From: Sulfurovum sp. AR
GTDB taxonomy: Bacteria; Campylobacterota; Campylobacteria; Campylobacterales; Sulfurovaceae
NCBI RefSeq assembly: GCF_000296775.1
Contig: NZ_AJLE01000010.1
Coordinates: 186,001-250,000, forward strand
Length of the DNA stretch: 64,000 nt
Reading direction: 5' to 3'
Within the stretch, counting starts at the first letter, position 1. Each line of letters begins with the position of its first letter. Shown piece by piece: positions 43,505 to 53,443 of this stretch. The position numbers and the translations under genes are program-made. The notes beneath the pieces were generated by a model. It was given only the letters and a program-made list of their open reading frames with translations, was not told where the DNA came from and ran no database searches.

Positions 43505-43930
43505 TTACAGTGCTATGACACCTTTGGCTTTAAGGACCATCAGTACGATCATCACAACAACCAACAGGATCTGCACGAAAGATATTTTCAGAAATGCACC
43601 TTTGAGCAACTTGTGTGCCTCAGCATTGTCTAGATTGGCTATTTTGATCAGCTTATACTTCTTGATCTCGATATACATCAATACCGCCCAGACCACGACC
43701 ATGATGATCGTCGTTACCGACCAACCCAGATCACCTGTAAACACAGCAACGATACCAGCAAATGCTATCATGGTAGCAAGCGCTTGAAAGATCATTGTAT
43801 AGATAAAACTTGCTTTTCTGAATCCCAACGGATTGTTTGCTGTCATCATAGGAATCAATAATCCTCCAACCAAAAAGCCTAAAAAGACTTTCACTAAAAT
43901 ACTATGTGCGGCTAACATCTCTTCTACCAT
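43505..43930 (-). CDS. Small integral membrane protein, unknown
   Basis: 141 residues with four membrane segments (about 9-28, 43-64, 70-88, 118-138) and a cytoplasmic basic loop KKYKLIKIANLDNAEAHK. No signature residues stand out. It precedes rsmE by two bases and is divergent from moeA. Likely conserved within the order but without assigned role. Confidence 0.75.
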   Translation of the reverse strand: MVEEMLAAHSILVKVFLGFLVGGLLIPMMTANNPLGFRKASFIYTMIFQALATMIAFAGIVAVFTGDLGWSVTTIIMVVVWAVLMYIEIKKYKLIKIANLDNAEAHKLLKGAFLKISFVQILLVVVMIVLMVLKAKGVIAL

Positions 43931-44017
43931 ACGAATTTCCTGTAATTTTGATTTGTTTAAAAGTGGATTATACCCTATTTAGTTATAATCAACCTAACTT
44001 AATTTTAAAGGTTCAAT

Positions 44018-45235
44018 ATGCCGGTTTCCATCACCCAAGCACTTGATATTATTGATAAAAATACCCCTGTGGTAAACTCTGAGGTCATACCTATAGAGAT
44101 GGCATTAGGACGTGTGATGAGTGAAGACTCCATCGCTACATTTGATCTCCCGCGTTTTGACAACTCTGCCATGGATGGCTATGCCGTGAAATGTGCCGAT
44201 GCGAACAGTACTGTGGAGTGTACAGATGTGATCTATGCCGGAGATGACCCCCAAATGACACTTCAGCATACAAAGGCCATCAAGATCATGACGGGTGCAC
44301 CTATTCCAAAAGGGTGTGAAGCGATCATCCCCATAGAGCATACCACGGTCAATGGCACACAGGTCACCCTACCAGAAGAGATCAAAAAAGATGGTCATAT
44401 CAGACGTGCGGGTGAAGATATTAAGAGTGGTTCTGTCTACTTACATAAGGGAGAGAAGGTCACGTCATACAGCATCGCATTGCTTGCCAGCCAGGGAATG
44501 ACCCATCTGCGTGTAACACGCAAGATCAAAGTGGCGGTATTTGGTACAGGAGATGAACTACGTCCACACTACGAAAAAATAGCTCCACACCAACTCTACA
44601 ACTCCAATACCCCTATGTTCCTGGCACGTGCCAAAGAACTGGGATGTGAAGTAGAATACATAGGAAGTTCTGGTGACACGTTAGAGTCTTTGACAGCTGC
44701 TATCAGATCTGCGTTGAACGCGGATATCATTATCACATCCGGCGGTATCAGTATGGGGGACAGAGACTTTACCAAAGAAGCTTTTACAAACCTGGGTATG
44801 ACACTGCACTTTGACAAAGTAGATATCAAACCGGGGAAACCAACTGCGTTTGGGACCATAGGAGAGACTGTTGTGATCAACCTGCCCGGGAACCCACTTG
44901 CATCGATGGTAAATTATGAGATGTTCGTACGTGCTGCCATACGTAAAATGTCAGGTATGAAGGCCCATTATCACCATACGATATCCACACAAATGAGAGA
45001 TGACTTCACACTAAGGGCAGGTAAACATACCGTACGTCTAGGTATCTTTGACGGAGAGACATTTATGCCGTTCACAAAACAGCTTCCCGGAATGATCTCC
45101 CCCTTGGAACAGGCCAATGCCATGCTCATCACCACACCGGAGATCTCGGTGCTTGAAAAAGGCAGAATGGTGAAGATACTACCGATCAATTGGGAATTGA
45201 CCGCTTCACAAAAGGAAGACTTTTTTACCTCTTAA
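44018..45235 (+). CDS. moeA: Molybdopterin molybdenumtransferase
   Basis: Inserts molybdate into adenylylated molybdopterin, completing the cofactor for enzymes such as the formate dehydrogenase-like protein at 32172. 405 residues. Motifs: FDNSAMDGYAV near 47, TSGGISMGDRDF, and NLPGNPLASMVNYEMFVRAAIRKM. AAAGGTTC precedes the ATG. The other Mo-cofactor gene, moaA, is 3 kb away on the opposite strand. Confidence 0.95.
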   Translation: MPVSITQALDIIDKNTPVVNSEVIPIEMALGRVMSEDSIATFDLPRFDNSAMDGYAVKCADANSTVECTDVIYAGDDPQMTLQHTKAIKIMTGAPIPKGCEAIIPIEHTTVNGTQVTLPEEIKKDGHIRRAGEDIKSGSVYLHKGEKVTSYSIALLASQGMTHLRVTRKIKVAVFGTGDELRPHYEKIAPHQLYNSNTPMFLARAKELGCEVEYIGSSGDTLESLTAAIRSALNADIIITSGGISMGDRDFTKEAFTNLGMTLHFDKVDIKPGKPTAFGTIGETVVINLPGNPLASMVNYEMFVRAAIRKMSGMKAHYHHTISTQMRDDFTLRAGKHTVRLGIFDGETFMPFTKQLPGMISPLEQANAMLITTPEISVLEKGRMVKILPINWELTASQKEDFFTS

Positions 45236-45263
45236 TGGCAAAAAGGGACTTGCCCTCTATAAG

Positions 45264-45824
45264 CTATTTGATTTGTGAAAGATACTCCGCTACTGCTTCG
45301 ATCTCTTCATCAGACATCGTTGCTACTTGACCCTTCATAAGTGAACCCATACCCGCTACATTTTTGGTACCGGCTTTATACTCTTTGAGAGAAGTGATCA
45401 GTGCCTCTTTGTCTTGACCGGCTATGATCGCTGATTTACCCAGGGCTTTGGTCTTACCGTTTGCACCATGACACCCTGTACATTTTGCATAGGCTGCCGG
45501 GGCTTCAGGTGTTGCAGATGCTGTCATCGCTGCTGCTTTTTCCTCCACGACTGCCGCTGCCTCAGCTACTTTGGATGCCGCTGTTTCTTTTGCCACTTCT
45601 GCCTTTTCTGCTGCTATATCCGCCATCTCTTTTGCTTCGACTTTTGCTGCTTCCGCCACCTCAGTTATTTTGCTCTTCGCCGATTCTACAGCATTGATAG
45701 TATCTTTTTTCACTGCTTCTGCTACTTTGGTCGTATTCACTTCCGCTGCCACTTTTTGGGTCTCTTCTCCACATGCTGTAAACAACACTGCTGCTATAAG
45801 AGAAAGTAATGTACTATTCTTCAT
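45264..45824 (-). CDS. Membrane-tethered class I c-type cytochrome lipoprotein
   Basis: 186 residues. Signal peptide with lipobox FTAC (lipid cysteine C18), then ~85 residues of Ala/Glu/Lys-rich repeats (about 25-105) predicted as a long amphipathic helix or coiled coil, and finally a small cytochrome c domain with haem site CTGCH (C115, C118, H119) and methionine ligand M159 or M163 in VAGMGSLMKG. The spacer would hold the haem away from the membrane. Possibly the electron carrier after PetABC or to a terminal reductase; this is inference. Confidence 0.85.
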   Translation of the reverse strand: MKNSTLLSLIAAVLFTACGEETQKVAAEVNTTKVAEAVKKDTINAVESAKSKITEVAEAAKVEAKEMADIAAEKAEVAKETAASKVAEAAAVVEEKAAAMTASATPEAPAAYAKCTGCHGANGKTKALGKSAIIAGQDKEALITSLKEYKAGTKNVAGMGSLMKGQVATMSDEEIEAVAEYLSQIK

Positions 45825-45877
45825 ATTTCTTTCCTTCTTTCTTTCGTTCAGCTACTATTATAACCAAAAAAAAGGAT

Positions 45878-46459
45878 CTACACTTTTTTTGGATTTTTAA
45901 TGTGAATATGATTCAGCAGTTTTTCCCAAAGTGCACTGTCGCTCCATTCCTTTTGTACTTGAGGAGAGAATACGATATCTTCAAGCTTGATCGTTCCCAT
46001 CAGTTCACTATGGGCATCTTCTTTGAACCCTTGTGCATATCCCGTGTCGGTCTCATGTACGATGATACTGTGAAGTTTTACTTCCCTCTCTCCATTTTGC
46101 ATATCTGTACATGCCAAAACACGTTCCACCATCAGGTAGATCACACGGGAAAACTGTTCGGCCGAAGGGGAAACAGGCAGTTCCACCCATCTGTTGCTAT
46201 AGGTTTTCATCGCTTCTACATACTTTGTATCATCTTTGGACCAAAGTGTGATCGCATGATCAAACGAGTCTATCAGCTCTTTGATAACCCGTTTGGTCAG
46301 TCCAAAATCATACACCATTTGTCCGGCATCAAGATAGTTTGACTCTAAAAGTACTTCAATTTTATAAGAGTGCCCATGGATATTTTCGCTGCAGCGCTGT
46401 GTGGTACAATCTCGTACAATGTGCGCATTTTCAAATTTAAAAAGTTTTCTGATCAACAT
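45878..46459 (-). CDS. queD: 6-carboxytetrahydropterin synthase (QueD-like)
   Basis: Second step of 7-deazaguanine (queuosine) synthesis, from dihydroneopterin triphosphate. 193 residues, longer than the usual ~120-150 QueD. The catalytic cysteine and zinc histidines are in CTTQRCSENIHGHSYKIEV, and FDHAITLW and IIVHETDTGYAQ match the PTPS/QueD fold. queE is the next gene on the strand, so the assignment is firm. The long form occurs widely in these bacteria. Confidence 0.92.
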   Translation of the reverse strand: MLIRKLFKFENAHIVRDCTTQRCSENIHGHSYKIEVLLESNYLDAGQMVYDFGLTKRVIKELIDSFDHAITLWSKDDTKYVEAMKTYSNRWVELPVSPSAEQFSRVIYLMVERVLACTDMQNGEREVKLHSIIVHETDTGYAQGFKEDAHSELMGTIKLEDIVFSPQVQKEWSDSALWEKLLNHIHIKNPKKV

Positions 46460-46519
46460 CTTTCTTCCTCAAATAGGAGTATATTAATCTGATTTTAACC
46501 AAGCTAGCTAAAATTTAGG

Positions 46520-47278
46520 TTATACACCCTGTGTGGTATCAAAAACACGTATATGCAATCTGTCACTGTACCTAAAATTATGTCTCATACAGAATTCAAA
46601 CACTGCTTTGTCATTTTTCCAAATCGTATTCCTGCTTTCACCCACAGGCATACAATAGACCGGAAGCTCAGGCAGTATCTGCCGGATGGATGCTATCTCA
46701 TCCTCTGCGGACGTCTTGACCAGCTCCGCATCGATGGTGAATTTCAAAAAAGACTCTTTGGCATGATCTCGCATGGATCGAAGTGCCTGAGGGATGATAC
46801 GCTTCTCTTCAGGTTCACCTGAATTGGCCAGTTTTAAAGAGAGGGCAAAGACACAGGAGCGATAGGCAGGATACGTTTCAAAATCTATCATGATCGTACC
46901 GTTGGTTTCAAAAGTGACCTCTATCCCCTCTGAAACCAGCCACTCAATGACTGCATAAAAGATTTTGTCACTATGATACATCAGGGGCTCACCCCCTGTA
47001 ATGACCACATGCGGTTTATAGCCTATATGGGTGAATTCATTTTGAAGTTTGTCGATCAGTGTTTTGCTCTCATCTACTTTTATCCAGGATTTGGCATAGG
47101 CACTGTCTACAGCAAAATAGGTATCGCAGCCATAACGTACTTCACCGTTGACTTCATAACTGGCACCAAAACCGGGACAGTTCAAATTACATCCGCCTGT
47201 ACGTAAAAAGTACGAAGGCACCCCGGCGTATTTACCTTCACCCTGGATCGAGAAAAACTGTTCAGTAAGGTAAAACAT
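46520..47278 (-). CDS. queE: 7-carboxy-7-deazaguanine synthase, insertion variant
   Basis: Radical-SAM step of queuosine synthesis converting carboxytetrahydropterin to CDG. 252 residues. Begins FYLTEQFFSIQGEG, a QueE hallmark. The cluster motif is not CxxxCxxC: C29-type GGCNLNCPGFG is followed 16 residues later by the third cysteine in YGCDTYF, giving Cx3Cx16C. ITGGEPLM is the GGE motif. The start overlaps the moaA stop by one base (TGATG). A variant cysteine spacing of this kind is known for some QueE enzymes. Confidence 0.93.
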   Translation of the reverse strand: MFYLTEQFFSIQGEGKYAGVPSYFLRTGGCNLNCPGFGASYEVNGEVRYGCDTYFAVDSAYAKSWIKVDESKTLIDKLQNEFTHIGYKPHVVITGGEPLMYHSDKIFYAVIEWLVSEGIEVTFETNGTIMIDFETYPAYRSCVFALSLKLANSGEPEEKRIIPQALRSMRDHAKESFLKFTIDAELVKTSAEDEIASIRQILPELPVYCMPVGESRNTIWKNDKAVFEFCMRHNFRYSDRLHIRVFDTTQGV

Positions 47279-48255
47279 CAGCCACCAGTTTCATAAAAGG
47301 CACGTGAGGAGATCTCTTTCTCTTCATTAGGGTTCTCCTCACTCCAACGGTTCTCTTTGGGTTTGTCTTTGAGTACCTGGGCCAAGACATTTGCTGCACC
47401 GTGGATATCACCCTTTTTCACTGATTCTGCAATGCTCATCGCTTCATCAAAATAGAGACAGGGAATGAGATTCCCTTCAGCAGTCAAACGTATACGGTTG
47501 CAGCTTTCACAGAAATCATGCTTATGTGGGTCTATCAATCCAAACTCTGTACCATCTTCAAGCGCATAATTAAACGATGGACTGGCTCCTTCCCGTCCTA
47601 AGGCATGGATCGTATGCCTCTCTTTAACCTTCTCAAGTATCTCTCTACCATGCATACCCTTGAGTGCCTGATCCGCATGTCTGTTTTCCATATACTCTAT
47701 GAAACGTACTTTGATGTTACGTGCTTTACAGTACTCCAGGATATCAAGGATCTCACCATCATTGATCCCTTTAAGGGGTACCATATTGATCTTCACTTTA
47801 AGTCCCACTTCTAAAGCTTTATCAATACCTTTAAGCACTTGGGGAAGTACATCTTTTCCTGCGATCTTCGCTGCCACATCCGCCTTCAGTGAATCAAGTG
47901 AAATATTCAGTCTTTTAAGGCCAGCATCCTTCAGTCTTTGTGCTGCTTCAGGAAGAAGATACGCATTGGTTGTTAATGCCAGATCGATATCGGGCTTATA
48001 ATCAGATATCATCTTGATAAATTTATCCAGGTCTTCTCTGAGTAACGGTTCCCCACCGGTCAGACGAATCTTCGTTACCCCTCCATCAATGGCAACTTTG
48101 ACAAATAAAAAAAGTTCTTCAAAGGTAAGTAAGTTCTCTTTAGGTACCCATGAAAAAGGTTTTTCCGGCATACAGTACTGACATCTGAAATTACAACGTT
48201 CTGTCACTGAGATACGTAAGTAGTTGACTGTACGGCCATGTCCATCTATAAGCAT
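47278..48255 (-). CDS. moaA: GTP 3',8-cyclase
   Basis: First step of molybdenum-cofactor synthesis. 325 residues. N-terminal cluster [11 protein letters not shown] (CxxxCxxC) binds [13 protein letters not shown] is the GGE motif; the C-terminal [4Fe-4S] cysteines are in [21 protein letters not shown]. Ends inside the queE start, so Mo-cofactor and queuosine genes are transcribed together. Confidence 0.96.
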   Translation of the reverse strand: MLIDGHGRTVNYLRISVTERCNFRCQYCMPEKPFSWVPKENLLTFEELFLFVKVAIDGGVTKIRLTGGEPLLREDLDKFIKMISDYKPDIDLALTTNAYLLPEAAQRLKDAGLKRLNISLDSLKADVAAKIAGKDVLPQVLKGIDKALEVGLKVKINMVPLKGINDGEILDILEYCKARNIKVRFIEYMENRHADQALKGMHGREILEKVKERHTIHALGREGASPSFNYALEDGTEFGLIDPHKHDFCESCNRIRLTAEGNLIPCLYFDEAMSIAESVKKGDIHGAANVLAQVLKDKPKENRWSEENPNEEKEISSRAFYETGG

Positions 48256-48341
48256 ATAAAATCCAATGTATAATTTTTTAAAATTTCTTCAAATTTTTTC
48301 TTAGGGTACCTAAATGTAGATAAAAAAGGGATAATGTGTAT

Positions 48342-48374
48342 AAAAAAAGTGAGGACAAGGAAGTTCCCTGTCCT
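48342..48374 (-). terminator. Rho-independent terminator of petABC
   Basis: Stem AGGACA / TGTCCT with inner GGAA/TTCC pairing (48352-48374), followed on the minus strand by CAC and seven T. Eleven bases past the petC stop. Confidence 0.8.
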
Positions 48375-48385
48375 AAGTTACTAAA

Positions 48386-49372
48386 TTAGTGTAGATCTCT
48401 CCATTGTGATTTCTTCCACAACAACGCAAGAAGTGAGAAGAGGATAAAGAAACCGATCACGATCGGCCCGATCGCTTCTCTTTTTTCTTTACTTGGATCA
48501 CCCACTTCAGTCAAGTATGCTTTGACCTTCTCATAGCCTTCATGACTTAATCCCACTCTAGGCATAGAGGTACCGGCCAATTGGCTTTGTGGATTTTCTA
48601 TAAATGTCTCCATGAAGTGTTCACTTCTTGCTCTGATGATCATGGAAAGATCAGGAGGAAGTTTACCCATATAGGCTTTCACTGCGTCCTGTTCATCTAT
48701 CACTTTTATCTTATAGGCAAGTGCCTCTTTTTCATGTTTAAATGCAGGTGTTTCACCCAATTGTGTCAGTTTCCCGTAACGCACGGCATGACATCTCATA
48801 CATGCTTCCATATAAGCTTCTTTAGGGGTTACTTCACCTGCTTTGTTCTCAAGTATATAGGCTACCACATCTGCAATCTGCTGATCATCAGTCATCATAG
48901 ACTTGATCGAACCCATAGGGTGCATCATCGTATCTGCATACTTATGATCCACGTTCGATGCCATAGCAGGATCTTTGATAAGTGCGATGAGATAATCTTT
49001 ATCATAAATTGTACCTGCATGATCAAGATTTGGCGGTATTACACCACCCATGTTCATGTTTGCACCATTGTGACATCCCATACATAAACCAAAACCAGCT
49101 TCACCTGCTGCAGCATTTCCTTCAAGTTTAGCCACTTTTGCTACATCAGCCCAGAATGCTTCTTTTGCCGCCAGTTTAGAGGCATCACCTGCACGTTCTG
49201 CTTCAACGATGTCAGCTGTACCATCATAGATAAATCCATGACTCTCTGTTTTTATCTCATTTCCTTGGGCATCTACTTTCTTGTGCATTTCATGGTGTGC
49301 ATAAGGCTCTACCAAATAATAGGTCAATAACGAAAAGAAGACAACAACGGCTAATATTTTCAACTCTCTCAT
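48386..49372 (-). CDS. petC: Diheme cytochrome c1-like subunit of the quinol:cytochrome c complex
   Basis: 328 residues. N-terminal membrane anchor or signal (about 5-22), two haem sites CMGCH (C97, C100, H101) and CMRCH (C191, C194, H195), and a C-terminal membrane helix (about 300-318) ending KKSQWRDLH. Two fused c-domains replace the mono-haem c1 of mitochondria, as in the bc complex of Epsilonproteobacteria. Last gene of petABC, one base after petB. Confidence 0.93.
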   Translation of the reverse strand: MRELKILAVVVFFSLLTYYLVEPYAHHEMHKKVDAQGNEIKTESHGFIYDGTADIVEAERAGDASKLAAKEAFWADVAKVAKLEGNAAAGEAGFGLCMGCHNGANMNMGGVIPPNLDHAGTIYDKDYLIALIKDPAMASNVDHKYADTMMHPMGSIKSMMTDDQQIADVVAYILENKAGEVTPKEAYMEACMRCHAVRYGKLTQLGETPAFKHEKEALAYKIKVIDEQDAVKAYMGKLPPDLSMIIRARSEHFMETFIENPQSQLAGTSMPRVGLSHEGYEKVKAYLTEVGDPSKEKREAIGPIVIGFFILFSLLALLWKKSQWRDLH

Positions 49373-49373
49373 G

Positions 49374-50603
49374 TTATGCTCCTTTCTCTATTTTTTTCTC
49401 AAACATAGTGATCACCACCAGGATCGGTCCAAGTGCCAGGAACGTCCATGCAGAGATCTTACCTAAAAGAGCAAATGTAGGATCTGTCGGTGGCAATTTC
49501 CCCAAAGCAGTCAGTGCGATCATATCGATCAATAATACCCAGAACCATACTTGGAAAAGTCCTCTTTTATGTGCCGGAGCCACATTTGGACTTCTATCGA
49601 TAAATGGTAAGAAGAACAAGGCTGCCTGTGCAATACCAAACGCGATCAAACCGGCATCTTTTCCAAATGGACGCAGGATCTCATAAGACCACAAGAAGTA
49701 CCACTCAGGATAAATATGTGCCGGTGTCTTCAATCCGTCTGCCGGATCAAAATTCACCGGGTCCATCGCGAAGTTAAAGTTATAGAACACCAAGTAGAAG
49801 AAGAGTATAAAATAGACACCCATTACAAAGACATCTTTACTCAAGAATACCGGAGAGAATGGAATAACTTTAGACTCTTTTTTCTTACCGGCTTTCCAGA
49901 GGTCAGCTGCTTCTTTAAAGTCGATCTCTGCACCTTCCTGATTGTTGACATGCGGAATTCTAAGCGTACCGAAATGCAATACGATAAGCCCTATGATCAC
50001 CAATGGAAGCAACAATACATGCAACATAAAAAATCTTGTTAAGAATGCATCACCCGGGACATAATCACCACGTATCCACTCAACCAAACCATAGGCTTCA
50101 AGTGAACCGCCTGAGAAGAGGTTTGTAATAACCATACCGGCCCAGTAACTCATCTGTCCCCAAGGTAGCATATATCCTGAGAAAGCTTCTGCTGAGAATG
50201 CAACAAAGAGTCCCATACCCGAAAGCCAGATCAATTCTCTACCTTTTTTGTAGGAACCATAATAGATACCTGTGAACATATGAATGTAGATGATAAGGAA
50301 TACGATCGATGCACCCACACCGTGAATATGTCTCCATAACCAACCATATCCTACTTCACTCATGATCGTATAGTTCACAGAATCAAATGCCAGATTTGTA
50401 TCTGGTTTATAATACATCAGTAAGAAGATACCTGAAATCACGAGCATACCGAATGTTGCTGCCAGGACCATACCCATAGCCCAAAGAAAGTTTATGTCTT
50501 TTGGGATCCAGTATTCTGTATTGAGTACTCTTTTGAGTGTATTGATCGCTAAACGCTGATCCAACCACTCATTCAGACTGTTTGCTTTTTCAAAATGTGC
50601 CAT
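49374..50603 (-). CDS. petB: Cytochrome b subunit of the bc complex
   Basis: Carries two b haems and the quinol-binding sites. 409 residues in one chain, with about eight membrane segments. Helix B/D histidines appear in HGVGASIVFLIIYIHMFTG and FMLHVLLLPLVIIGLIVLHF; the Qo loop is PEWYFLWSYE. Sits between the Rieske gene (13 bases) and petC (1 base). Confidence 0.96.
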   Translation of the reverse strand: MAHFEKANSLNEWLDQRLAINTLKRVLNTEYWIPKDINFLWAMGMVLAATFGMLVISGIFLLMYYKPDTNLAFDSVNYTIMSEVGYGWLWRHIHGVGASIVFLIIYIHMFTGIYYGSYKKGRELIWLSGMGLFVAFSAEAFSGYMLPWGQMSYWAGMVITNLFSGGSLEAYGLVEWIRGDYVPGDAFLTRFFMLHVLLLPLVIIGLIVLHFGTLRIPHVNNQEGAEIDFKEAADLWKAGKKKESKVIPFSPVFLSKDVFVMGVYFILFFYLVFYNFNFAMDPVNFDPADGLKTPAHIYPEWYFLWSYEILRPFGKDAGLIAFGIAQAALFFLPFIDRSPNVAPAHKRGLFQVWFWVLLIDMIALTALGKLPPTDPTFALLGKISAWTFLALGPILVVITMFEKKIEKGA

Positions 50604-50616
50604 AACTCCCCTCCCC

Positions 50617-51129
50617 TTATACTGTTAGACCGGCATCTAACATTTTCTGATATTCTGGACCTGTCTCACCCAGCACAAGCTTTGTGCCCTCTATTTTAAA
50701 TGGAGGAATTTCAAGTGGACTTGGAGGAGGACCGAAAATTTGGTGTCCACTTGCATCAAACTCTCCACCATGACAAGCACACTTGAATTTATGCTGGTCT
50801 TTCTCATAGGCAGGAATACATCCTAAGTGTGTACAAAGACCTATAGAAACATGATATCTATCTGTACCAATCACAATATCTCTGTCATCTGCTTTCATAT
50901 CTGCTGATTTTTTCAAAATAAAGATCGGCTTTCCTCTCCATTTTTCAACATTCAGTACATTTTCTTGCGCCATACTTAGATCGATCGTAGTAAATCCAGC
51001 TGCCTTGACACTCGGCAATGGGTCCCATGTGCGTTTTGCAGCATAAAGTGCACCTACACCCCCTACAGCAGCACATGCACCCAGTGCCATACCCATAAAG
51101 TCTCGACGACCTTTTTCGTTTTCTTTCAT
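50617..51129 (-). CDS. petA: Rieske iron-sulfur subunit
   Basis: 170 residues. TAT-type start RRDFMGMALG then a membrane anchor (about 12-31). Cluster boxes CTHLGC (C99, H101, C104) and CACHGG (C117, C119, H120) supply [2Fe-2S] ligands and the stabilising disulfide, with PPPSPLEIPPF as the usual Pro loop. GGAGGATC is a strong ribosome site. First gene of petABC. Confidence 0.96.
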   Translation of the reverse strand: MKENEKGRRDFMGMALGACAAVGGVGALYAAKRTWDPLPSVKAAGFTTIDLSMAQENVLNVEKWRGKPIFILKKSADMKADDRDIVIGTDRYHVSIGLCTHLGCIPAYEKDQHKFKCACHGGEFDASGHQIFGPPPSPLEIPPFKIEGTKLVLGETGPEYQKMLDAGLTV

Positions 51130-51469
51130 CTTTGATCCTCCATCAATTAAAACTATGTTTATATTGTATTGTACTTATGGTTAAATAAGAAGTGTAAAAG
51201 AAACATAAATTAAAAATATTATAGATTTAATTTATATTTATAATAATAAATTATTTTAATACTTTTATTATAATTAAAGTATATACATTTCTCTCGTTTC
51301 ACTTACCCAAAGGTGGACTTATAGATAAAATGAGAATGGAATGAAAATCTATTTCGATGTTTGTATTTTGAATTGGAACAGGTTACACCTACAAAGAGGT
51401 GAAACCAGAAAAATGAGTTTGGAGTTGAGTGACAATGGTATAATATCCGTTTATTCGCTTACCGGTGCA
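51130..51469. other. 340-base AT-rich intergenic region, petA promoter zone
   Basis: Between petA (leftward) and the 3' end of mnmG. It must hold the petABC promoter; AATACAATATAAAC near 51150-51165 on the minus strand is a possible -10 region. On the plus strand a frame from 51341 to 51544 begins MKIYFDVCILN, like the first residues of PIN-domain toxins, but quickly loses resemblance and runs antisense into mnmG. I do not call it a gene. Confidence 0.4.
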
Positions 51470-53344
51470 TCATTTTTTTTTGTTTTTCTGCGCCATTTTG
51501 ATATGCACATGTATAATTTCCAAAGCCGCAGGGGTCACACCTGATATCTGTGACGCAGCGAACAGTGTAGGTGGCGTAGCAAGTTCAAGTTTTTCTACGA
51601 TCTCATTGCTTAATCCTGCGATATTTCTATAGGCAAAACCTTCTGGAATTTTAATCTTAAGCATATCATCCATTTGCAGGATCTGCTGCTGCTGTTTTTC
51701 TATATAACGGCTGTATTTTGCTTCGATCAAAATCTGTTCTATCACCTCATCATCATACTTGTCAAATTCCGGTAGAAGCGTAATTAATTTTTCTCTGTTG
51801 AATTCACCACGCCCTATGACATCCATCATATAGGTTTTGTCATTGATCTTCATCGCCCCTATAGACTCGAGTTTGGCTAAGAACTCTTTGGTAGGCGTGG
51901 CATGATGGACTCTCAAGTAATCCAATGCCTCTTCAATATCGGCTTTTTTCTTTTCAAAGCGTTTGATATACGCATCATCCAAAAGACCCAGCTCTTTTCC
52001 GTAATGGGAAAGTCTCATATCTGCATTGTCTTCCCGTAAAAGAAGTCTGTACTCTGCACGACTGGTGAACATACGGTATGGTTCTTTGGTCCCCTTGGTC
52101 ACCAGGTCATCTATCAGTACCCCGATATAGGCTTCATCACGTCTAAGAATAAAAGGTTCTTTCCCTTGTATGCTCAATGCAGCATTGATCCCTGCCATCA
52201 GCCCCTGTGCTGCTGCTTCTTCATACCCTGTCGTACCATTGATCTGACCTGCGGTATAGAGTCCTTTGATCTTCTTTGTCTCAAGCGTATGTTTTAGCTC
52301 TGTCGGCTGTATATAATCATACTCTATAGCATAACCGTAGCGGACGATCTTCGCATTTTCCATCCCTGCCACCGAGCGTACCATCTCAAGCTGTACATCC
52401 GTCGGTAAAGAGGTACTCATACCGTTGATATAATACTCGGTTTCATCGATCGTCTGAGGCTCTACAAAGATCTGGTGTCTAGGTCTGTCCCTGAATCGAT
52501 TGATCTTATCTTCGATGCTTGGACAGTAGCGCGGTCCCACCCCTTCTATCTGTCCTGAGAACATCGGTGCTCTATAGAAATTACTCTCAATGATCTCATG
52601 GGTATCTTCATTGGTGTAGGTCACATAACATGGCAGTTGCTTGGGATTAAATGTCTTTTTATCCGTTCTGAAGGAAAAAGGCGGCGGTGGGGTGTCTCCC
52701 GGTTGTATCTCCATACCCGATGTGTCCACGGTCTTCGCATCGATACGCGCACAGGTTCCTGTTTTAAGACGTCCGATATTCAACCCCAGTCCACGCAGAT
52801 ACTCTGCCAGCTCTACAGAGGCAAATTCACCCTGTCGTCCTGCTGTTTGTGTTTTTTCACCTATATGGATAAGCCCGTTAAGGAATGTACCTGCCGTGAT
52901 GATGACCTTAGGTGCCCTGTAAGTATTGTCCAACTGTGTCGTGACACCTTTGACCTCACCCTCTTCTATGATCAGACCTTCTGCGATCTCCTGTTTAACA
53001 TCAAGATTCTCCGTATTGAGTACAACATTACGCATATAGATACGATACTCATCCATATCTATCTGTGCACGACTCCCTCTTACTGCCGGACCTTTGGAAG
53101 CATTGAGCGTACGGAACTGTATCCCCGTTTTATCTGTACACAGACCCATCTCACCACCAAGTGCATCGACTTCACGGACCAGGTGACCTTTGGCCAATCC
53201 GCCTATGGCCGGATTACAGGAAGATGCACCGATCTGTTCTGCTAATATTGTGATCATCAATGTTTTACTTCCCATACGTGCAGAGGCCAAAGAAGCCTCT
53301 ATCCCCGCATGTCCGCCACCGATGACTATGACATCATAATTCAT
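51470..53344 (-). CDS. mnmG: tRNA uridine-34 5-carboxymethylaminomethyl modification enzyme MnmG
   Basis: FAD enzyme that, with MnmE, makes cmnm5U or nm5U at wobble U34 of tRNAs. 624 residues. FAD motif GGGHAGIEA at 9-17; [23 protein letters not shown] and [12 protein letters not shown] are family signatures; [12 protein letters not shown] and [13 protein letters not shown] lie in the FAD/insert region. Divergent from ribE across 99 bases. The stand-alone MnmC methyltransferase nearby could act on its product. Confidence 0.97.
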   Translation of the reverse strand: MNYDVIVIGGGHAGIEASLASARMGSKTLMITILAEQIGASSCNPAIGGLAKGHLVREVDALGGEMGLCTDKTGIQFRTLNASKGPAVRGSRAQIDMDEYRIYMRNVVLNTENLDVKQEIAEGLIIEEGEVKGVTTQLDNTYRAPKVIITAGTFLNGLIHIGEKTQTAGRQGEFASVELAEYLRGLGLNIGRLKTGTCARIDAKTVDTSGMEIQPGDTPPPPFSFRTDKKTFNPKQLPCYVTYTNEDTHEIIESNFYRAPMFSGQIEGVGPRYCPSIEDKINRFRDRPRHQIFVEPQTIDETEYYINGMSTSLPTDVQLEMVRSVAGMENAKIVRYGYAIEYDYIQPTELKHTLETKKIKGLYTAGQINGTTGYEEAAAQGLMAGINAALSIQGKEPFILRRDEAYIGVLIDDLVTKGTKEPYRMFTSRAEYRLLLREDNADMRLSHYGKELGLLDDAYIKRFEKKKADIEEALDYLRVHHATPTKEFLAKLESIGAMKINDKTYMMDVIGRGEFNREKLITLLPEFDKYDDEVIEQILIEAKYSRYIEKQQQQILQMDDMLKIKIPEGFAYRNIAGLSNEIVEKLELATPPTLFAASQISGVTPAALEIIHVHIKMAQKNKKK

Positions 53345-53407
53345 AAAAAAAACCTTACCTCCTGTTCACAAACCGAGGCTTGGAACAAGAAAAAATATAT
53401 ATTTTGC

Positions 53408-53413
53408 TATAAT
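53408..53413 (+). promoter_or_regulatory. Likely -10 box for ribE
   Basis: TATAAT in TTTGCTATAATAATCG, 30 bases before the ATG. No -35 at the right spacing was found, and the 99-base gap is too short for an FMN riboswitch. Confidence 0.5.
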
Positions 53414-53443
53414 AATCGAATTATATCTAAAAAAAGAGAGTCT

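Noticed and set aside
53345-53443. FMN riboswitch before ribE
   Set aside because: The divergent gap is only 99 bases and shows none of the conserved FMN-aptamer segments.
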